A DNA stretch of 64,000 nucleotides, taken from the NCBI GenBank assembly GCA_018380885.1, contig JAGZSY010000018.1:62001-126000 (forward strand). Reading direction: 5' to 3'. This document shows, piece after piece, positions 48,501 through 57,467 of the stretch. A program made the position numbers and the translations under genes. Within the stretch, counting starts at the first letter, position 1. Each line of letters opens with the position of its first letter. Under the pieces are notes generated by a model. It saw only the letters and a program-made list of their open reading frames with translations. It did no database searches and was not told where the DNA came from. Source of the DNA: Enterocloster asparagiformis. GTDB taxonomy: Bacteria; Bacillota; Clostridia; Lachnospirales; Lachnospiraceae.

Positions 48501-49800
48501 AGAGTTTTTCCGCTGCGTCATCCCCTCCATGCTGGCATTTGCCCTGTCCGGGGTCTATGCCATCGCCGACGGCTTTTTTGTGGGCAACTCGCTGGGGGAC
48601 AACGCCTTGGCGGCCATCAATATCGCCTACCCGCTGACCGCGTTTCTCCAGGCGGTGGGAACAGGGATTGGGATGGGAGGGGCAGTCCGGTATGCCATCA
48701 GCGAGGGGACCGGAAACAGGCGCGGCAGCAGGCAGTATTTCGGCATGGCCCTCGTTCTGCTGATTGCCGGCAGCGCGGTTTTCACAGCGCTGTTTCTGGC
48801 GGGGGCGCCGGCGGCCCTGCGCCTGTTCGGGGCCTTCGGTGAGATCGAGCAGTTGGCCGGGACGTACATCCGCTACATCGCATATGGCGCGGTATTCCAG
48901 ATTCTGGGAACCGGACTGGTGCCCTTTATCCGCAATATGGGAGGCGCTGTTGCGGCTATGGCGGCCATGATCGCCGGGTTTGCCACCAACATCCTGCTGG
49001 ACTACCTGTTCGTGTGGCGGCTGCCCTACGGCATGGCGGGGGCTGCTGTGGCCACGGTGATCGGCCAGGCGGTGACCTTTGGCGTCTGTGCGGCGTTTCT
49101 TCTTGTGAGGAGGAAGGCTCCGCTGTTTCGCTTTGACGGAAGCGGGAGAACGCTGTTGCGGGGGATTCTCAAGGTGGGCATGTCCCCCTTTGGGTTGACA
49201 TTTTCGCCCAATATCACCCTGATCCTGGTTAACAAGAGCGCCGTTTTGTTCGGAGGGGCCCTTGCCGTCACCTGCTACGCGCCCATCAGCTATCTGTCCG
49301 CGGTTATTCTGCTGCTGCTCCAGGGCGTCAGCGACGGCGCCCAGCCTCTGTTGAGCCTGTATTACGGCAGGGGGGAGGCAAAGCTGGTGAGCCGGTTTAG
49401 AAACCTGGCTTACTGCTTTGCCGGGCTGACCTCCCTGGCCTGCATGGCGGTCCTGCTGCTGACCCGGCGGCAGGCGGCCGCACTGTTTGGGGCTTCCGCC
49501 CAGGTGACGGGGAGTGTGGCGGAAATCCTGCCGATTTTCGTCAGCGGTTACCTGTTTGTGGCCGCGTCCAGGGTGACCACAGCCTACCTCTACGCCACGG
49601 AGAAAAATCTGTGGGCGTATGTCATGATCTACGGCGAGGTGTTCTTCCTCTTTGTTCTGCTGTTGTTTCTGCCGAAGATGGCGGGCATTACCGGCACCTG
49701 GCTGGCAGTGCCGGTCTCCCAGCTGCTGGCCGCAGCCATGAGCGCGGCGGTTGTGGGCCGGGAATCCGGAAGGACGCGGACGGGAGAGTGCGACAGGTAA
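48487..49800 (+). CDS. MATE-family efflux transporter
   Basis: A 437-residue polytopic membrane protein with about twelve membrane segments. FFRCVIPSMLAFALSGVYAIADGFFVGNSLGDNALAAINIAYPL at the start is typical of the DinF/NorM-like MATE group, as is the second-half FGLTFSPNITLILVNKSAV repeat. MATE proteins export cationic drugs using Na+ or H+ gradients. The ATG follows AGGAGGCCGGCA inside the end of the MarR gene. Substrate unknown. A terminator lies about 140 bases downstream, shared with the convergent oxidoreductase gene. Confidence 0.92.
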   Translation: MKIYKEFFRCVIPSMLAFALSGVYAIADGFFVGNSLGDNALAAINIAYPLTAFLQAVGTGIGMGGAVRYAISEGTGNRRGSRQYFGMALVLLIAGSAVFTALFLAGAPAALRLFGAFGEIEQLAGTYIRYIAYGAVFQILGTGLVPFIRNMGGAVAAMAAMIAGFATNILLDYLFVWRLPYGMAGAAVATVIGQAVTFGVCAAFLLVRRKAPLFRFDGSGRTLLRGILKVGMSPFGLTFSPNITLILVNKSAVLFGGALAVTCYAPISYLSAVILLLLQGVSDGAQPLLSLYYGRGEAKLVSRFRNLAYCFAGLTSLACMAVLLLTRRQAAALFGASAQVTGSVAEILPIFVSGYLFVAASRVTTAYLYATEKNLWAYVMIYGEVFFLFVLLLFLPKMAGITGTWLAVPVSQLLAAAMSAAVVGRESGRTRTGECDR

Positions 49801-49936
49801 GCGTGGTCCCACGGCCGTTCGATGTGAACGCGGCGGCTGAGGCAAAAAAATGAACGCTGCAGGCGCGGAACAGCCGGAAGCTCCCTTTTTTGGCCGGCGC
49901 CGCTGTTTCTACTGCTGCTGCGTTATCCTCATAGAG

Positions 49937-49974
49937 AAATGGCCGCGGAAAATGTTTCCTCCGCGGCCATTTTT
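49937..49974. terminator. Bidirectional terminator between MATE and oxidoreductase genes
   Basis: AAATGGCCGCGGA pairs with TCCGCGGCCATTT, followed by a T run. It serves the plus-strand MATE gene and probably the minus-strand oxidoreductase. Confidence 0.88.
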
Positions 49975-49990
49975 GCGATATGGGCGATCC

Positions 49991-51223
49991 TTATCCCACG
50001 CTCCAAAGGTATTTTCCGCTGTCCTTGTCAAAACCGTAAAAATCGGCAAAGGTGAGGCGGAAGATATCCCGGTCGCAGCGGGGCAGGGGGATCTCATTCT
50101 TGATCAGATATTGGAAAATACCGCTGGCGGAGATATCTCCTAACATCAGGATCGCTTTCAGGCGGTTGTTCTCCACCAGGGCTTTCCGGTAAACCCGGCT
50201 GTCCTCCTGGATGATCACCTGGGTGTCCTCTCCAGCGCGGTTGATATCGCCCAGGCACAGGGCGGGCAGGCCGAAGAAATTCATGGTGTTCTTCATGGCG
50301 TAGGTGTCCTCGTACCGGGTGGGCAGACCGCACATATTGCGGGCCGCAATGATCCCCTGCTTCATGGCGTTGGGCCAGATGCCGGAGAGCCCGCAGACGT
50401 CGCCGGCTGCGTACACATCGGGCGCGGTGGTTTTTAAACAGGCGTCCGTTTTGACGGCGCGGTCCACCTGCACATCGCAATCCTGCAGGAAGCGCGCCTC
50501 GGGCCGCACGCCGGCGGCGACGATGACAAAGTCGCATTCCAAAGACTCGCCGCTATCCAGCACTACGGCGGTGATGCGGCCGTTCCCGTCCCGGCGGGTG
50601 TCAGCGGCCTTGGCGGATAGGAAGAAACGGCAGCCGTGGGCCTCAAAGCGCTGCTGATACTCGGCAGCGGCGTTTGCATCCAGCTGGAGCGGAAGGATGC
50701 GGTCCGCCATCTCCACCACAGCAGGCTTGATCCCACGCTCCATCAGCGCGTAGGCGGCGTCCATTCCCACCAGGCCGGAACCTACGATCACCGCCCTTGA
50801 GCCTGTGTCCGCCGCGCGGTCGATGGCCTGGGCGTCGCAGAGATCACGGAAGCCGTAGACATTGTCCGCCTCCCGGAAACCGGGAATGGGCGGCACCAGG
50901 TAGTAGGCGCCGGTGGCGATCAGCAGCCGGTCGTAGATCAGGTCGCTGCCGTCGTCCAACAGGACGCGTTTTCCCGCGCAGTCCAGGCCGGTCATGGCCC
51001 GTCCGGAGATCCATTGGATGCGGTTGTCCGTGAAAAAGTCCCCGGGCACGAAATTGATTCCCTCGGCGTTTCTCTCGCCGCTCAGAAATTTGTGGAGCAT
51101 ACAGCGGGAGTGCACCTGGTCGTCTTTGGAAACCACCACGATCTCGTCCTCCGGGCGCAGCCGGCGTATCTCCCCGGCGGCGCTGATCCCGGCCGCCCCG
51201 GCTCCGATGATGATATGTCTCAT
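49991..51223 (-). CDS. FAD-dependent NAD(P)H oxidoreductase of the CODH cluster
   Basis: A 410-residue flavoprotein of the pyridine-nucleotide-disulfide oxidoreductase class. FAD is bound by HIIIGAGAAGISAAGEI, NAD(P) by AVIVGSGLVGMDAAYAL, and the third FAD site is DVYAAGDVCGL. It resembles NADH:rubredoxin/nitrite-reductase-type subunits and the FNOR found beside CooS in several anaerobes. The start is placed at 51223, where GGAGGTG precedes the ATG; its ATGA overlaps the ferredoxin stop. It should pass electrons from the ferredoxin to NAD(P) or the reverse. It is the last gene of the cooS operon. Confidence 0.88.
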   Translation of the reverse strand: MRHIIIGAGAAGISAAGEIRRLRPEDEIVVVSKDDQVHSRCMLHKFLSGERNAEGINFVPGDFFTDNRIQWISGRAMTGLDCAGKRVLLDDGSDLIYDRLLIATGAYYLVPPIPGFREADNVYGFRDLCDAQAIDRAADTGSRAVIVGSGLVGMDAAYALMERGIKPAVVEMADRILPLQLDANAAAEYQQRFEAHGCRFFLSAKAADTRRDGNGRITAVVLDSGESLECDFVIVAAGVRPEARFLQDCDVQVDRAVKTDACLKTTAPDVYAAGDVCGLSGIWPNAMKQGIIAARNMCGLPTRYEDTYAMKNTMNFFGLPALCLGDINRAGEDTQVIIQEDSRVYRKALVENNRLKAILMLGDISASGIFQYLIKNEIPLPRCDRDIFRLTFADFYGFDKDSGKYLWSVG

Positions 51224-51672
51224 GACTCCACCTCCTCGATCCAAATGGCCTTTTTGGGACAGGCCTTTACACAGCTGGGTTCGCCGCCGCTGTCACGGCA
51301 GAAGTCGCATTTGAGGATGCGGCTTTTTGTCTGCCCGTCGGGCTTTAAGACCCCGAAAGGGCAGTTCATCACGCACATAAAGCAGGCGGCACAGCGGGTT
51401 TCATCGTACTCCACCAGCCCATTTTCCGGGTTCTTGGTCAGGGCGCCGCTCATGCAGGAGCGCACGCACTCCGGCTCGTCGCAGTGGCGGCAGAAGATGG
51501 GGCGGTACTGTCCGTCGCCCACGCGGCGGATCACGTTCCGGCTTTCATTGGCCGGATCTGTCAGGTCCAGGTCGTAGATTGTTCCCTGGTCCTCCCGGTG
51601 GGCGTTCATGCAGGCCAGGGTGCAGTTCAGGCAGCCGTCGCAAAGGCCGGCGTCAATCCAGATTCGTTTCAT
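51220..51672 (-). CDS. cooF: Four-cluster ferredoxin (CooF-like)
   Basis: A 150-residue polyferredoxin of the CooF/HycB family. Four cysteine sets, each enough for a [4Fe-4S] cluster, are visible: CDGCLNCTLAC near residue 11, CRHCDEPECVRSC near 61, CAACFMCVMNC near 93 and CDFCRDSGGEPSCVKAC near 120. It carries electrons between the CODH-like enzyme and the flavoprotein. It lies 11 bp after cooS and overlaps the oxidoreductase start by 4 bp, so all three are translated from one message. Confidence 0.92.
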   Translation of the reverse strand: MKRIWIDAGLCDGCLNCTLACMNAHREDQGTIYDLDLTDPANESRNVIRRVGDGQYRPIFCRHCDEPECVRSCMSGALTKNPENGLVEYDETRCAACFMCVMNCPFGVLKPDGQTKSRILKCDFCRDSGGEPSCVKACPKKAIWIEEVES

Positions 51673-51683
51673 AGCAGGCCCTC

Positions 51684-53567
51684 CTATATGTTCAGCGCTT
51701 TCCGCTTGTCCTCGATGATGCGCTCCAAAATGTCGGCGGAAGCCTTGGCATCACCGTTTACGATCACCTGGCCGCCGGTCAGCTTGCGCATGTCGTCGGT
51801 GAGCACCTGGGTTACCAGGGCGCTTCCGGTGATAAAGGGCGGCAGTCCCAGATGGAGGGGCAGTCCCAGGGCCAGTCCGAAGGCGCCGTCCGCTAAAGCC
51901 TGTTCCTCCAGCCACTGAGCGGCGGAGAGCACCAGGGGCAGGTCGGGGATATCCACGTTCAGGGCTTCCGCCAGCTGGGTGGCCACCATCTCCAGCCGTC
52001 CGATGGCCAGGCAGGGACCGAAGTTCAGCACCGGCGGGATTCCCAGGGACTCACAGACAGCCCGCAGCTTGGGGCCGGCCAGCTTGGCGGCGTCAGGGGT
52101 CATCAAGCCGCAGTTTTCCAGGCCGCCTGAGGAGCAGCCGGCGGTCAGCACGATGATGTCCCGGGCGATCAGCTCCTTGGTCAGCTCCACGGTCAGCACG
52201 TCGTGGCCTCCGGCCGTCAGATTGGAACAGCCCACCACGCCGGCCACGCCTTTGATATCGCCGGATACGATCAGATCGATCAGAGGCTGCCAGCTGCCGC
52301 CCAGGAACTTCTTTAAGGATACCTCGCTGACGCCGGTGACCGTGTCAAGGTTGCCGTGGTCCGCAAAGAGGTTTAAGGACACGCGGCCGCGGCGGGCCTT
52401 GTAAGCCTCCAGCACCTCGGAAATGATCTCCTCGCTGATCTGCTCCCGGTCCTCGAACACAAAGGGCTTCAGCTCCGCGTTTTTCTTCTTGGCCACGTCG
52501 TCCAGACAAATCTGCTTGATCAGCAGGGAGTCGCAGATGGGTTCGATGCCGGGCAGGGTGCAGTTGAACTCCGACAGCACCGCGTCGATGGCGCCGGTTG
52601 CCAGCACCGCCTCGCTGGTGTAATTGTTGCCCGCGTGGCCGCTGAAAATGTCCTGATAGTGCGCGCCGCGCAGCTGTAGGTCCTGTCCCACGCAGGTGCA
52701 GCCCACCAGGCGGATGCCCCTGGCTCCGGCCAGCACGGCCCGCTCCTGAACCTCTTTTGAGCGCAGCTTTTCCTGGAGATGGACAAAGGTGGAGTGCTGA
52801 TGCCCTGTGATCATGATGTTCACATAGCTGGGGTCAATGACGTTTAAGCCCACCGGCGCCTTGATGATCTCCGGCTCGCCCAGCATCACGTCGTTTAACA
52901 GGTTGGTCAGCATAAGGCCGTATACGCCGGTGGAGATGCCCAGCTTCAGGCAGTGAAGCAGCATGTCCACGGGATCGGAGTTTAAGTTGGTGGAACATTT
53001 CACCACCCCGGAGCAGACCTCGGATTTTGCGCCGCCCGGGAGGATTCCCATTTCCTCCCAGCGCTTGAGACGGGGAGCATATGCCAGCTTTTTCGTCAGC
53101 TCCATGGGCTCGTAGTCGGGCTTGTACAGGTCCTCCAGCACGGCCTGGGCTACGGCCGCCGCCTGCTGGTGGGGATCGCCCTCGGGGATGCCAAACAGCT
53201 CGCACAGGTGCTTTAAGGCGTTGGGCCCCTTGATCTCGCCGCCGGACAGGGCGGTGTTTTTCAGGTTCAGGGCTGTGGTCTCGATCACGTGGATGTAGCA
53301 GCCTGAGCCGCAGGCCACGGCGCGCAGGAAGTTGCGGGCCACGATCACGTCCGCGGAAGCGCCGCAGATGCCGTGGGGCGCCTCGGGGGTGATGCGGCAG
53401 GGGCCGTTGGAGCAGAGACGGCAGCAGACGCCTTGGAGGCCGAAGCCGCATTTTACGGACTGTCCTTCCACCCGGTGGTGGGACGTCTCCATGGGAAGCC
53501 CGGCTATGTAGCCCTCCAGCGGCTTATCCGCACTTTTGCAGGTTGTGCAGCTGTAGCAGTTGTTCAT
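51684..53567 (-). CDS. cooS: Divergent anaerobic carbon-monoxide dehydrogenase catalytic subunit (CooS-like)
   Basis: A 627-residue Ni-Fe CODH-like protein. B and D cluster cysteines are intact (KCGFGLQGVCCRLCSNGPCRI and GICGA), as are likely C-cluster ligands: GHQHS, VGCTC, FNCTLPG, VVGCSN, LTAGCSSGG and FGPC. Differences stand out: the four-histidine proton tunnel reads ACGSGCYIHVIETT with a single His, and the catalytic Lys position in the usual SEKA motif reads EEQA. An extra CYSCTTC lies at residues 4-10. Start 53567 follows AGGAGGT. The operon partners are a ferredoxin and flavoprotein, with an Rrf2 gene upstream. CO oxidation may be weak or replaced by another reaction. Confidence 0.87.
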   Translation of the reverse strand: MNNCYSCTTCKSADKPLEGYIAGLPMETSHHRVEGQSVKCGFGLQGVCCRLCSNGPCRITPEAPHGICGASADVIVARNFLRAVACGSGCYIHVIETTALNLKNTALSGGEIKGPNALKHLCELFGIPEGDPHQQAAAVAQAVLEDLYKPDYEPMELTKKLAYAPRLKRWEEMGILPGGAKSEVCSGVVKCSTNLNSDPVDMLLHCLKLGISTGVYGLMLTNLLNDVMLGEPEIIKAPVGLNVIDPSYVNIMITGHQHSTFVHLQEKLRSKEVQERAVLAGARGIRLVGCTCVGQDLQLRGAHYQDIFSGHAGNNYTSEAVLATGAIDAVLSEFNCTLPGIEPICDSLLIKQICLDDVAKKKNAELKPFVFEDREQISEEIISEVLEAYKARRGRVSLNLFADHGNLDTVTGVSEVSLKKFLGGSWQPLIDLIVSGDIKGVAGVVGCSNLTAGGHDVLTVELTKELIARDIIVLTAGCSSGGLENCGLMTPDAAKLAGPKLRAVCESLGIPPVLNFGPCLAIGRLEMVATQLAEALNVDIPDLPLVLSAAQWLEEQALADGAFGLALGLPLHLGLPPFITGSALVTQVLTDDMRKLTGGQVIVNGDAKASADILERIIEDKRKALNI

Positions 53568-53648
53568 AAATAGATACCTCCTGTTATATGGGATTTTTAA
53601 TGGCTGCGCGCCGCAGAGCAACGGGAGCGGCAGCGGGAAAATTTATAT

Positions 53649-53673
53649 AAAGTGGATAAAAAATATCCACTTT
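53649..53673 (-). promoter_or_regulatory. Candidate Rrf2 operator upstream of cooS
   Basis: Perfect inverted repeat AAAGTGGATA / TATCCACTTT with a 5-base A spacer (25 bases in all), about 80 bases before the cooS ATG. Its size fits Rrf2/IscR-type sites. A TATATAAA just toward the gene could serve as -10 box. Confidence 0.7.
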
Positions 53674-53721
53674 AAGGGCAAAAAATAACATGGGAGTGAG
53701 TGAGGACCGGGCGGAAAAAAG

Positions 53722-54126
53722 CTACGGACAGTTCATCCCCAGCAGCTCCGCCATGGTACGGGACTGAAGTTCTCGTTCCAGGACGCCCTGAACCCGGGCC
53801 AGTTCCCGGTGGATGGTGCAGGGGGACTTTGCCAGGTACTCGCAGTCGAAATTTCCCTGCAGGCAGTGGGTGAGGAAAAACTCCTCATCCGTGGCGCGGA
53901 TCACGTCGTAGAGCGTGATGAGGGACAAATCTCTGGACAGCGCGCAGCCGCCCCCGGCGCCCCGTTTGATTTGGACCAGGCCGGCCAGATCAAGCTTTTT
54001 TAAGATTTTGTACGCAAACTGTTTGGGGATGCACTCCCGCTCGCAAATCTGCTGTATGGTCATCAGGCCGCCGCCTCTCAGCGCGCGGATGATGCGGACC
54101 GCGTAATCCGATTCCCTTGTAATCAT
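53722..54126 (-). CDS. Rrf2-family transcriptional regulator with likely Fe-S cluster
   Basis: A 134-residue Rrf2/IscR-like winged-helix regulator. The DNA-binding part reads MTIQQICERECIPKQFAYKILKKLDLAGLVQIKRGAGGGCAL. Three cysteines C88, C95 and C103 (THCLQGNFDCEYLAKSPC) occupy the cluster-binding place of IscR/NsrR, so it probably senses redox state or iron-sulfur supply through a cluster. Two adjacent ATGs (54129, 54126) are possible; the longer frame to 54198 has no site. It lies on the same strand just before cooS and a 25-base palindrome, so cooS is its most likely target. Confidence 0.88.
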   Translation of the reverse strand: MITRESDYAVRIIRALRGGGLMTIQQICERECIPKQFAYKILKKLDLAGLVQIKRGAGGGCALSRDLSLITLYDVIRATDEEFFLTHCLQGNFDCEYLAKSPCTIHRELARVQGVLERELQSRTMAELLGMNCP

Positions 54127-54378
54127 CATAATGTGCACCGCCTGTTTGTTAATCTTGTAACATGTACGTATTATAACAAAGTTGACAAAAATTATCAAGT
54201 ATATTTGTAAAAATAAGCGTTATAGACGAAAAAAGGTGTAAACGGGCGGGGGATGGGAGGGGCCGCGGGGGGATTGGGCGGCCGACGCCGCGGCAGAATT
54301 AAGATTTCTTCAGAATTTCATCCCATATTTTCTTGGATCATTCCCTGTAAGATAGTTCCAGTGAAAGGGAGTGGACGA

Positions 54379-55086
54379 ATGGAAAACAGGAAACCCATGA
54401 TTCATGTGAAGGATATCAGAAAAGTGTATCAGATGGGGGACGAGAAGGTGGTGGCCCTCAACCGCATCAATTTGAAAATATACCGGGGAGAGATATGCTG
54501 TATTTTCGGCACCTCGGGTTCGGGCAAGAGCACGCTTTTGAATCAGCTGGCCGGCATGGAGAAGCCCACCAGGGGGGAGGTGCTGATCCGCGGAATCAAT
54601 GTCTCGCGGATGAACGAGGAGGAGCTGGCAAAGTTCCGGCAGGAGTACATCGGCTTTATCTTCCAGTCCTACAATCTGCTGCCCACCATGACAGCCATTG
54701 AAAATGTGGCGCTGCCGCTGATGTTCTGCGGTATGAAACGGCAAAAGAGGGAGGCGATCGCCGGGCAGCTTCTGTGCAAGGTGGGGCTGGGCCACCGCCT
54801 GGACCACTATCCGGGGCAGATGTCCGGCGGACAGCAGCAGCGGGCAGGCATCGCCAGGGCCTTTGTGACCAGGCCCCAGGTGGTATTTGCCGATGAACCC
54901 ACAGGCAATCTGGACTCCAAAACCACGGCGGAGATCATGAAGATGATTACCGGTTTTGCCAGACGGTACCGCCAGACCATTATCCTGGTGACCCACGACC
55001 CCGGCATGTCCAGATATGCGGACAGGATTGTGACTTTGGTGGATGGAAATATAATCGGAGACGAGCGAAAAGGAGTGGAAATATGA
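54379..55086 (+). CDS. ABC transporter ATP-binding protein (MacB/LolD type)
   Basis: A 235-residue ABC ATPase. Walker A GTSGSGKST (44-52), Q-loop FIFQSYNLLPTMTAIENV, signature MSGGQQQR and Walker B VVFADEPTGNLD are all present; the TGNLD ending is typical of MacB/LolD/FtsE-type exporters or mechanotransmission ATPases. ATG 54379 follows AAAGGGAG; the longer frame upstream has no site. The stop overlaps the next ATG by 4 bp. With the MacB-like permease two genes on, it forms a transporter or signalling complex. Confidence 0.93.
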   Translation: MENRKPMIHVKDIRKVYQMGDEKVVALNRINLKIYRGEICCIFGTSGSGKSTLLNQLAGMEKPTRGEVLIRGINVSRMNEEELAKFRQEYIGFIFQSYNLLPTMTAIENVALPLMFCGMKRQKREAIAGQLLCKVGLGHRLDHYPGQMSGGQQQRAGIARAFVTRPQVVFADEPTGNLDSKTTAEIMKMITGFARRYRQTIILVTHDPGMSRYADRIVTLVDGNIIGDERKGVEI

Positions 55087-57467
55087 AGTGCAACGGAATT
55101 GTAAAGCGCGGTGTTTCCGTGCTCATGGCATTGGCCATAGCCGCGGCAGCGGCGGGAAGCGCCTGGGCCGGCCAAGGGGCTCAGGAACAGGAGCGCGCAG
55201 CCGGGGAGGTTTCAGGCGCGCCGGCAGGGGCTGCGGCCAACGGTACGGAGGGTGAGGGGGCTGCCGCCGCTTCTACGGACAGCGCCCCGCCGCCTGAAGC
55301 GCCGGCGCCCACGGATCGCCCCCCGGACGACCCCGAGGCGGGAGCCGGTTCACCGGCGGGCAATCAGCTGACCGCCGACAGCTACGAAGTGTATGCCACC
55401 GGCGGGAGCAAGGATACCCTGGATGTGATCCGCAAGGGGCGGCAGGCAAAGCTTGTGGTCTACGTAAAGACAAGCGGAATCAAGACAAACGAGGTGAAAA
55501 AGAACAAGATCAGCGTCAGCAAGCTGCACGACAGCTTCAGCGGCAGCGGCGCCAAGGTGAAGGTTCTGTCGGACAAGGAGGACGATCTGGAGTTCTCCGT
55601 CACATTTTCCAAATTGACATACCGCGGAACCGGCGATGAGCTGAAATTCCGGGTGAGCTATCAGGACTCGGGCATCCCCTCCGACGTGGTGACGGCCAAC
55701 ATCATGGAATGCGAGGAATACGGCGGCAGCGGTGGCGGTGGCGGGGATACGACCGGGCAGCCGGTAATCAAAATCAAGCGCTTGAGCCCGTCGGCTCCGG
55801 TCAGGCCGGGCGAAAGCTTCACGCTGGCTTTGGAGCTGGAGAACACCAGCAGGGACGGGGATATCGAAGATTTGGTGGTCAGCGTGAACCCTTCAAGCGC
55901 TGTGTTTATCACCGACGACTCCAACTCCCGCGTGATCCGGCGTCTGGACACCAACAGGACGTCGGAGGTGCGGCTGAACATGGCGGCGGGGGAAGGGATT
56001 TTTGGCCCCTCCCAGGTGATCGATCTGGAGCTGAAATTCAATTACTATTCAGACGGCCGCCTGACGTCCGGCTCGTCCGCCCAGAAGGTGCTGATTCCCG
56101 TAAGCGGCGGCAGCGCCGGCCAGCCCTTCATCAAGGTGAGCCGCGGGGATTTGGCTGGGCCGGTGCAGGCGGGGCAGGCGTTCACGGTGACGGTGCGCCT
56201 GGAAAACACCAGCAAAGACAAGGCCCTTCGCAGCCTGTCGGCCACCTTTGAGCCCAATGACCAGATTTCCCTGCTGGATCAGACGGACACGCGCCTGGTC
56301 GGGGACCTGGAGCCGGGGCAGACGGCGGAAATCCCCGTGCGTCTCCAGGCCGGGGCGGAGCTGTCCAACGCGGCCTCCCAGCTTCTCGGAATGAGCCTGA
56401 AATTTGAGTATGACACGGACAAGGGGATCGCCCAGGGCACCTACGGCGAGAAGCTGGTGATCCCGGTCAACGCGGGCCGGGGCAAGCAGAATTTGCCCAC
56501 GCCCAACGTGATTATCAAAAATTACTCCTACGGGGAACGCGTGACGGCGGGCCAGGTATTTGACCTACAGATGGAGGTGTCCAACACCAGCTCCCTTATC
56601 CCGGTGGAAAACCTGGTGGTTTCCATGGATACGGGCGAGGGGATTTCCATCAACTCCTCCTCCAACACCTTTTTCATTCCCAAGCTGGAGGCGGGAAAGG
56701 ATATCCGGGAGCAGGTCAGGGTGCAGGCGCTGTTTCAGTCCAAACTCCAGTCCCCCAAAATAACCATCACGTTTAAATATGAGTACCTGGACCAGAAGGA
56801 GCGCAGGCAGGTGACCTCCAGCGAAGTCATTGCCATCCCGGTCTATCAGCCGGACCGCTTTGAGATAAAAACCCCTGTCTATTCGGAGAATATGAGGGCC
56901 GGAGAGGAGGGCACCATCACTGTGCCCTATGTGAACAAGGGCAGAGGCCAGGTGTTCAATGTGGAGGCGCGGCTGGAATGCGACGTCAAGGCCCTGGAAA
57001 AGGAGCTGACGCTGGGAAATTTCGAGTCGGGCAAGAGCGGGACCATCGATTTTGTGGTCACCGCCGAGACTGCGGGGCCCTTTGAGGGAAAGGTGGTTGT
57101 GCGCTATGAGGACGAGGCAATGCAGGCGAAAACGCTGGAGGCTCCGGTGAAATTTACGGTTCAGGAGGCCGGGGAGGCGGATATGGCCTTTGCCGGGGAG
57201 GACGGCATAGGGGAGCTGCAGCCGCCCGGTCCGCCCAAATGGGTTTGGCTCATTGCCGCCGGGGCGGCAGCCATCCTGGCCGCCGCGCTGTTCAGGCTTA
57301 AAAGGCTCGGGAAGCATAGCGGGGAGACGGAAACCTGGGACGATGAGGCGGACGACGGACTCTGGGACGATCAGGCCGGGGAGGAGGCGGAAGGCTCTGA
57401 AACCGTCGAGGGCGGGCCGTTTCAGGTCAATCTGTTGGAACAGGACGATGAGGAGCGGGACAAATGA
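55083..57467 (+). CDS. Secreted, membrane-anchored Ig/CARDB-like repeat protein
   Basis: A 794-residue surface protein. A signal peptide (about 1-29, cut after AWA) is followed by a Pro/Ala/Gly-rich linker, a first beta domain, a glycine stretch (GGSGGGGGD) and three related Ig-like repeats of about 120 residues that each begin near a PxVIKI/IKVSR strand and contain LENTS/VSNTS, as in CARDB-type adhesive modules. A fourth Ig-like domain precedes a membrane helix (WVWLIAAGAAAILAAALF) and an acidic cytoplasmic tail of about 50 residues. It sits between ABC ATPase and FtsX-like permease with 4-bp overlaps, the place MacA would take, but it lacks MacA's coiled-coil/lipoyl layout. Confidence 0.85.
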   Translation: MKCNGIVKRGVSVLMALAIAAAAAGSAWAGQGAQEQERAAGEVSGAPAGAAANGTEGEGAAAASTDSAPPPEAPAPTDRPPDDPEAGAGSPAGNQLTADSYEVYATGGSKDTLDVIRKGRQAKLVVYVKTSGIKTNEVKKNKISVSKLHDSFSGSGAKVKVLSDKEDDLEFSVTFSKLTYRGTGDELKFRVSYQDSGIPSDVVTANIMECEEYGGSGGGGGDTTGQPVIKIKRLSPSAPVRPGESFTLALELENTSRDGDIEDLVVSVNPSSAVFITDDSNSRVIRRLDTNRTSEVRLNMAAGEGIFGPSQVIDLELKFNYYSDGRLTSGSSAQKVLIPVSGGSAGQPFIKVSRGDLAGPVQAGQAFTVTVRLENTSKDKALRSLSATFEPNDQISLLDQTDTRLVGDLEPGQTAEIPVRLQAGAELSNAASQLLGMSLKFEYDTDKGIAQGTYGEKLVIPVNAGRGKQNLPTPNVIIKNYSYGERVTAGQVFDLQMEVSNTSSLIPVENLVVSMDTGEGISINSSSNTFFIPKLEAGKDIREQVRVQALFQSKLQSPKITITFKYEYLDQKERRQVTSSEVIAIPVYQPDRFEIKTPVYSENMRAGEEGTITVPYVNKGRGQVFNVEARLECDVKALEKELTLGNFESGKSGTIDFVVTAETAGPFEGKVVVRYEDEAMQAKTLEAPVKFTVQEAGEADMAFAGEDGIGELQPPGPPKWVWLIAAGAAAILAAALFRLKRLGKHSGETETWDDEADDGLWDDQAGEEAEGSETVEGGPFQVNLLEQDDEERDK

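Noticed and set aside
49801-49936. Small frame after the MATE gene (starting ATG at 49850)
   Set aside because: It has no ribosome-binding site and runs through the terminator hairpin into the convergent gene.
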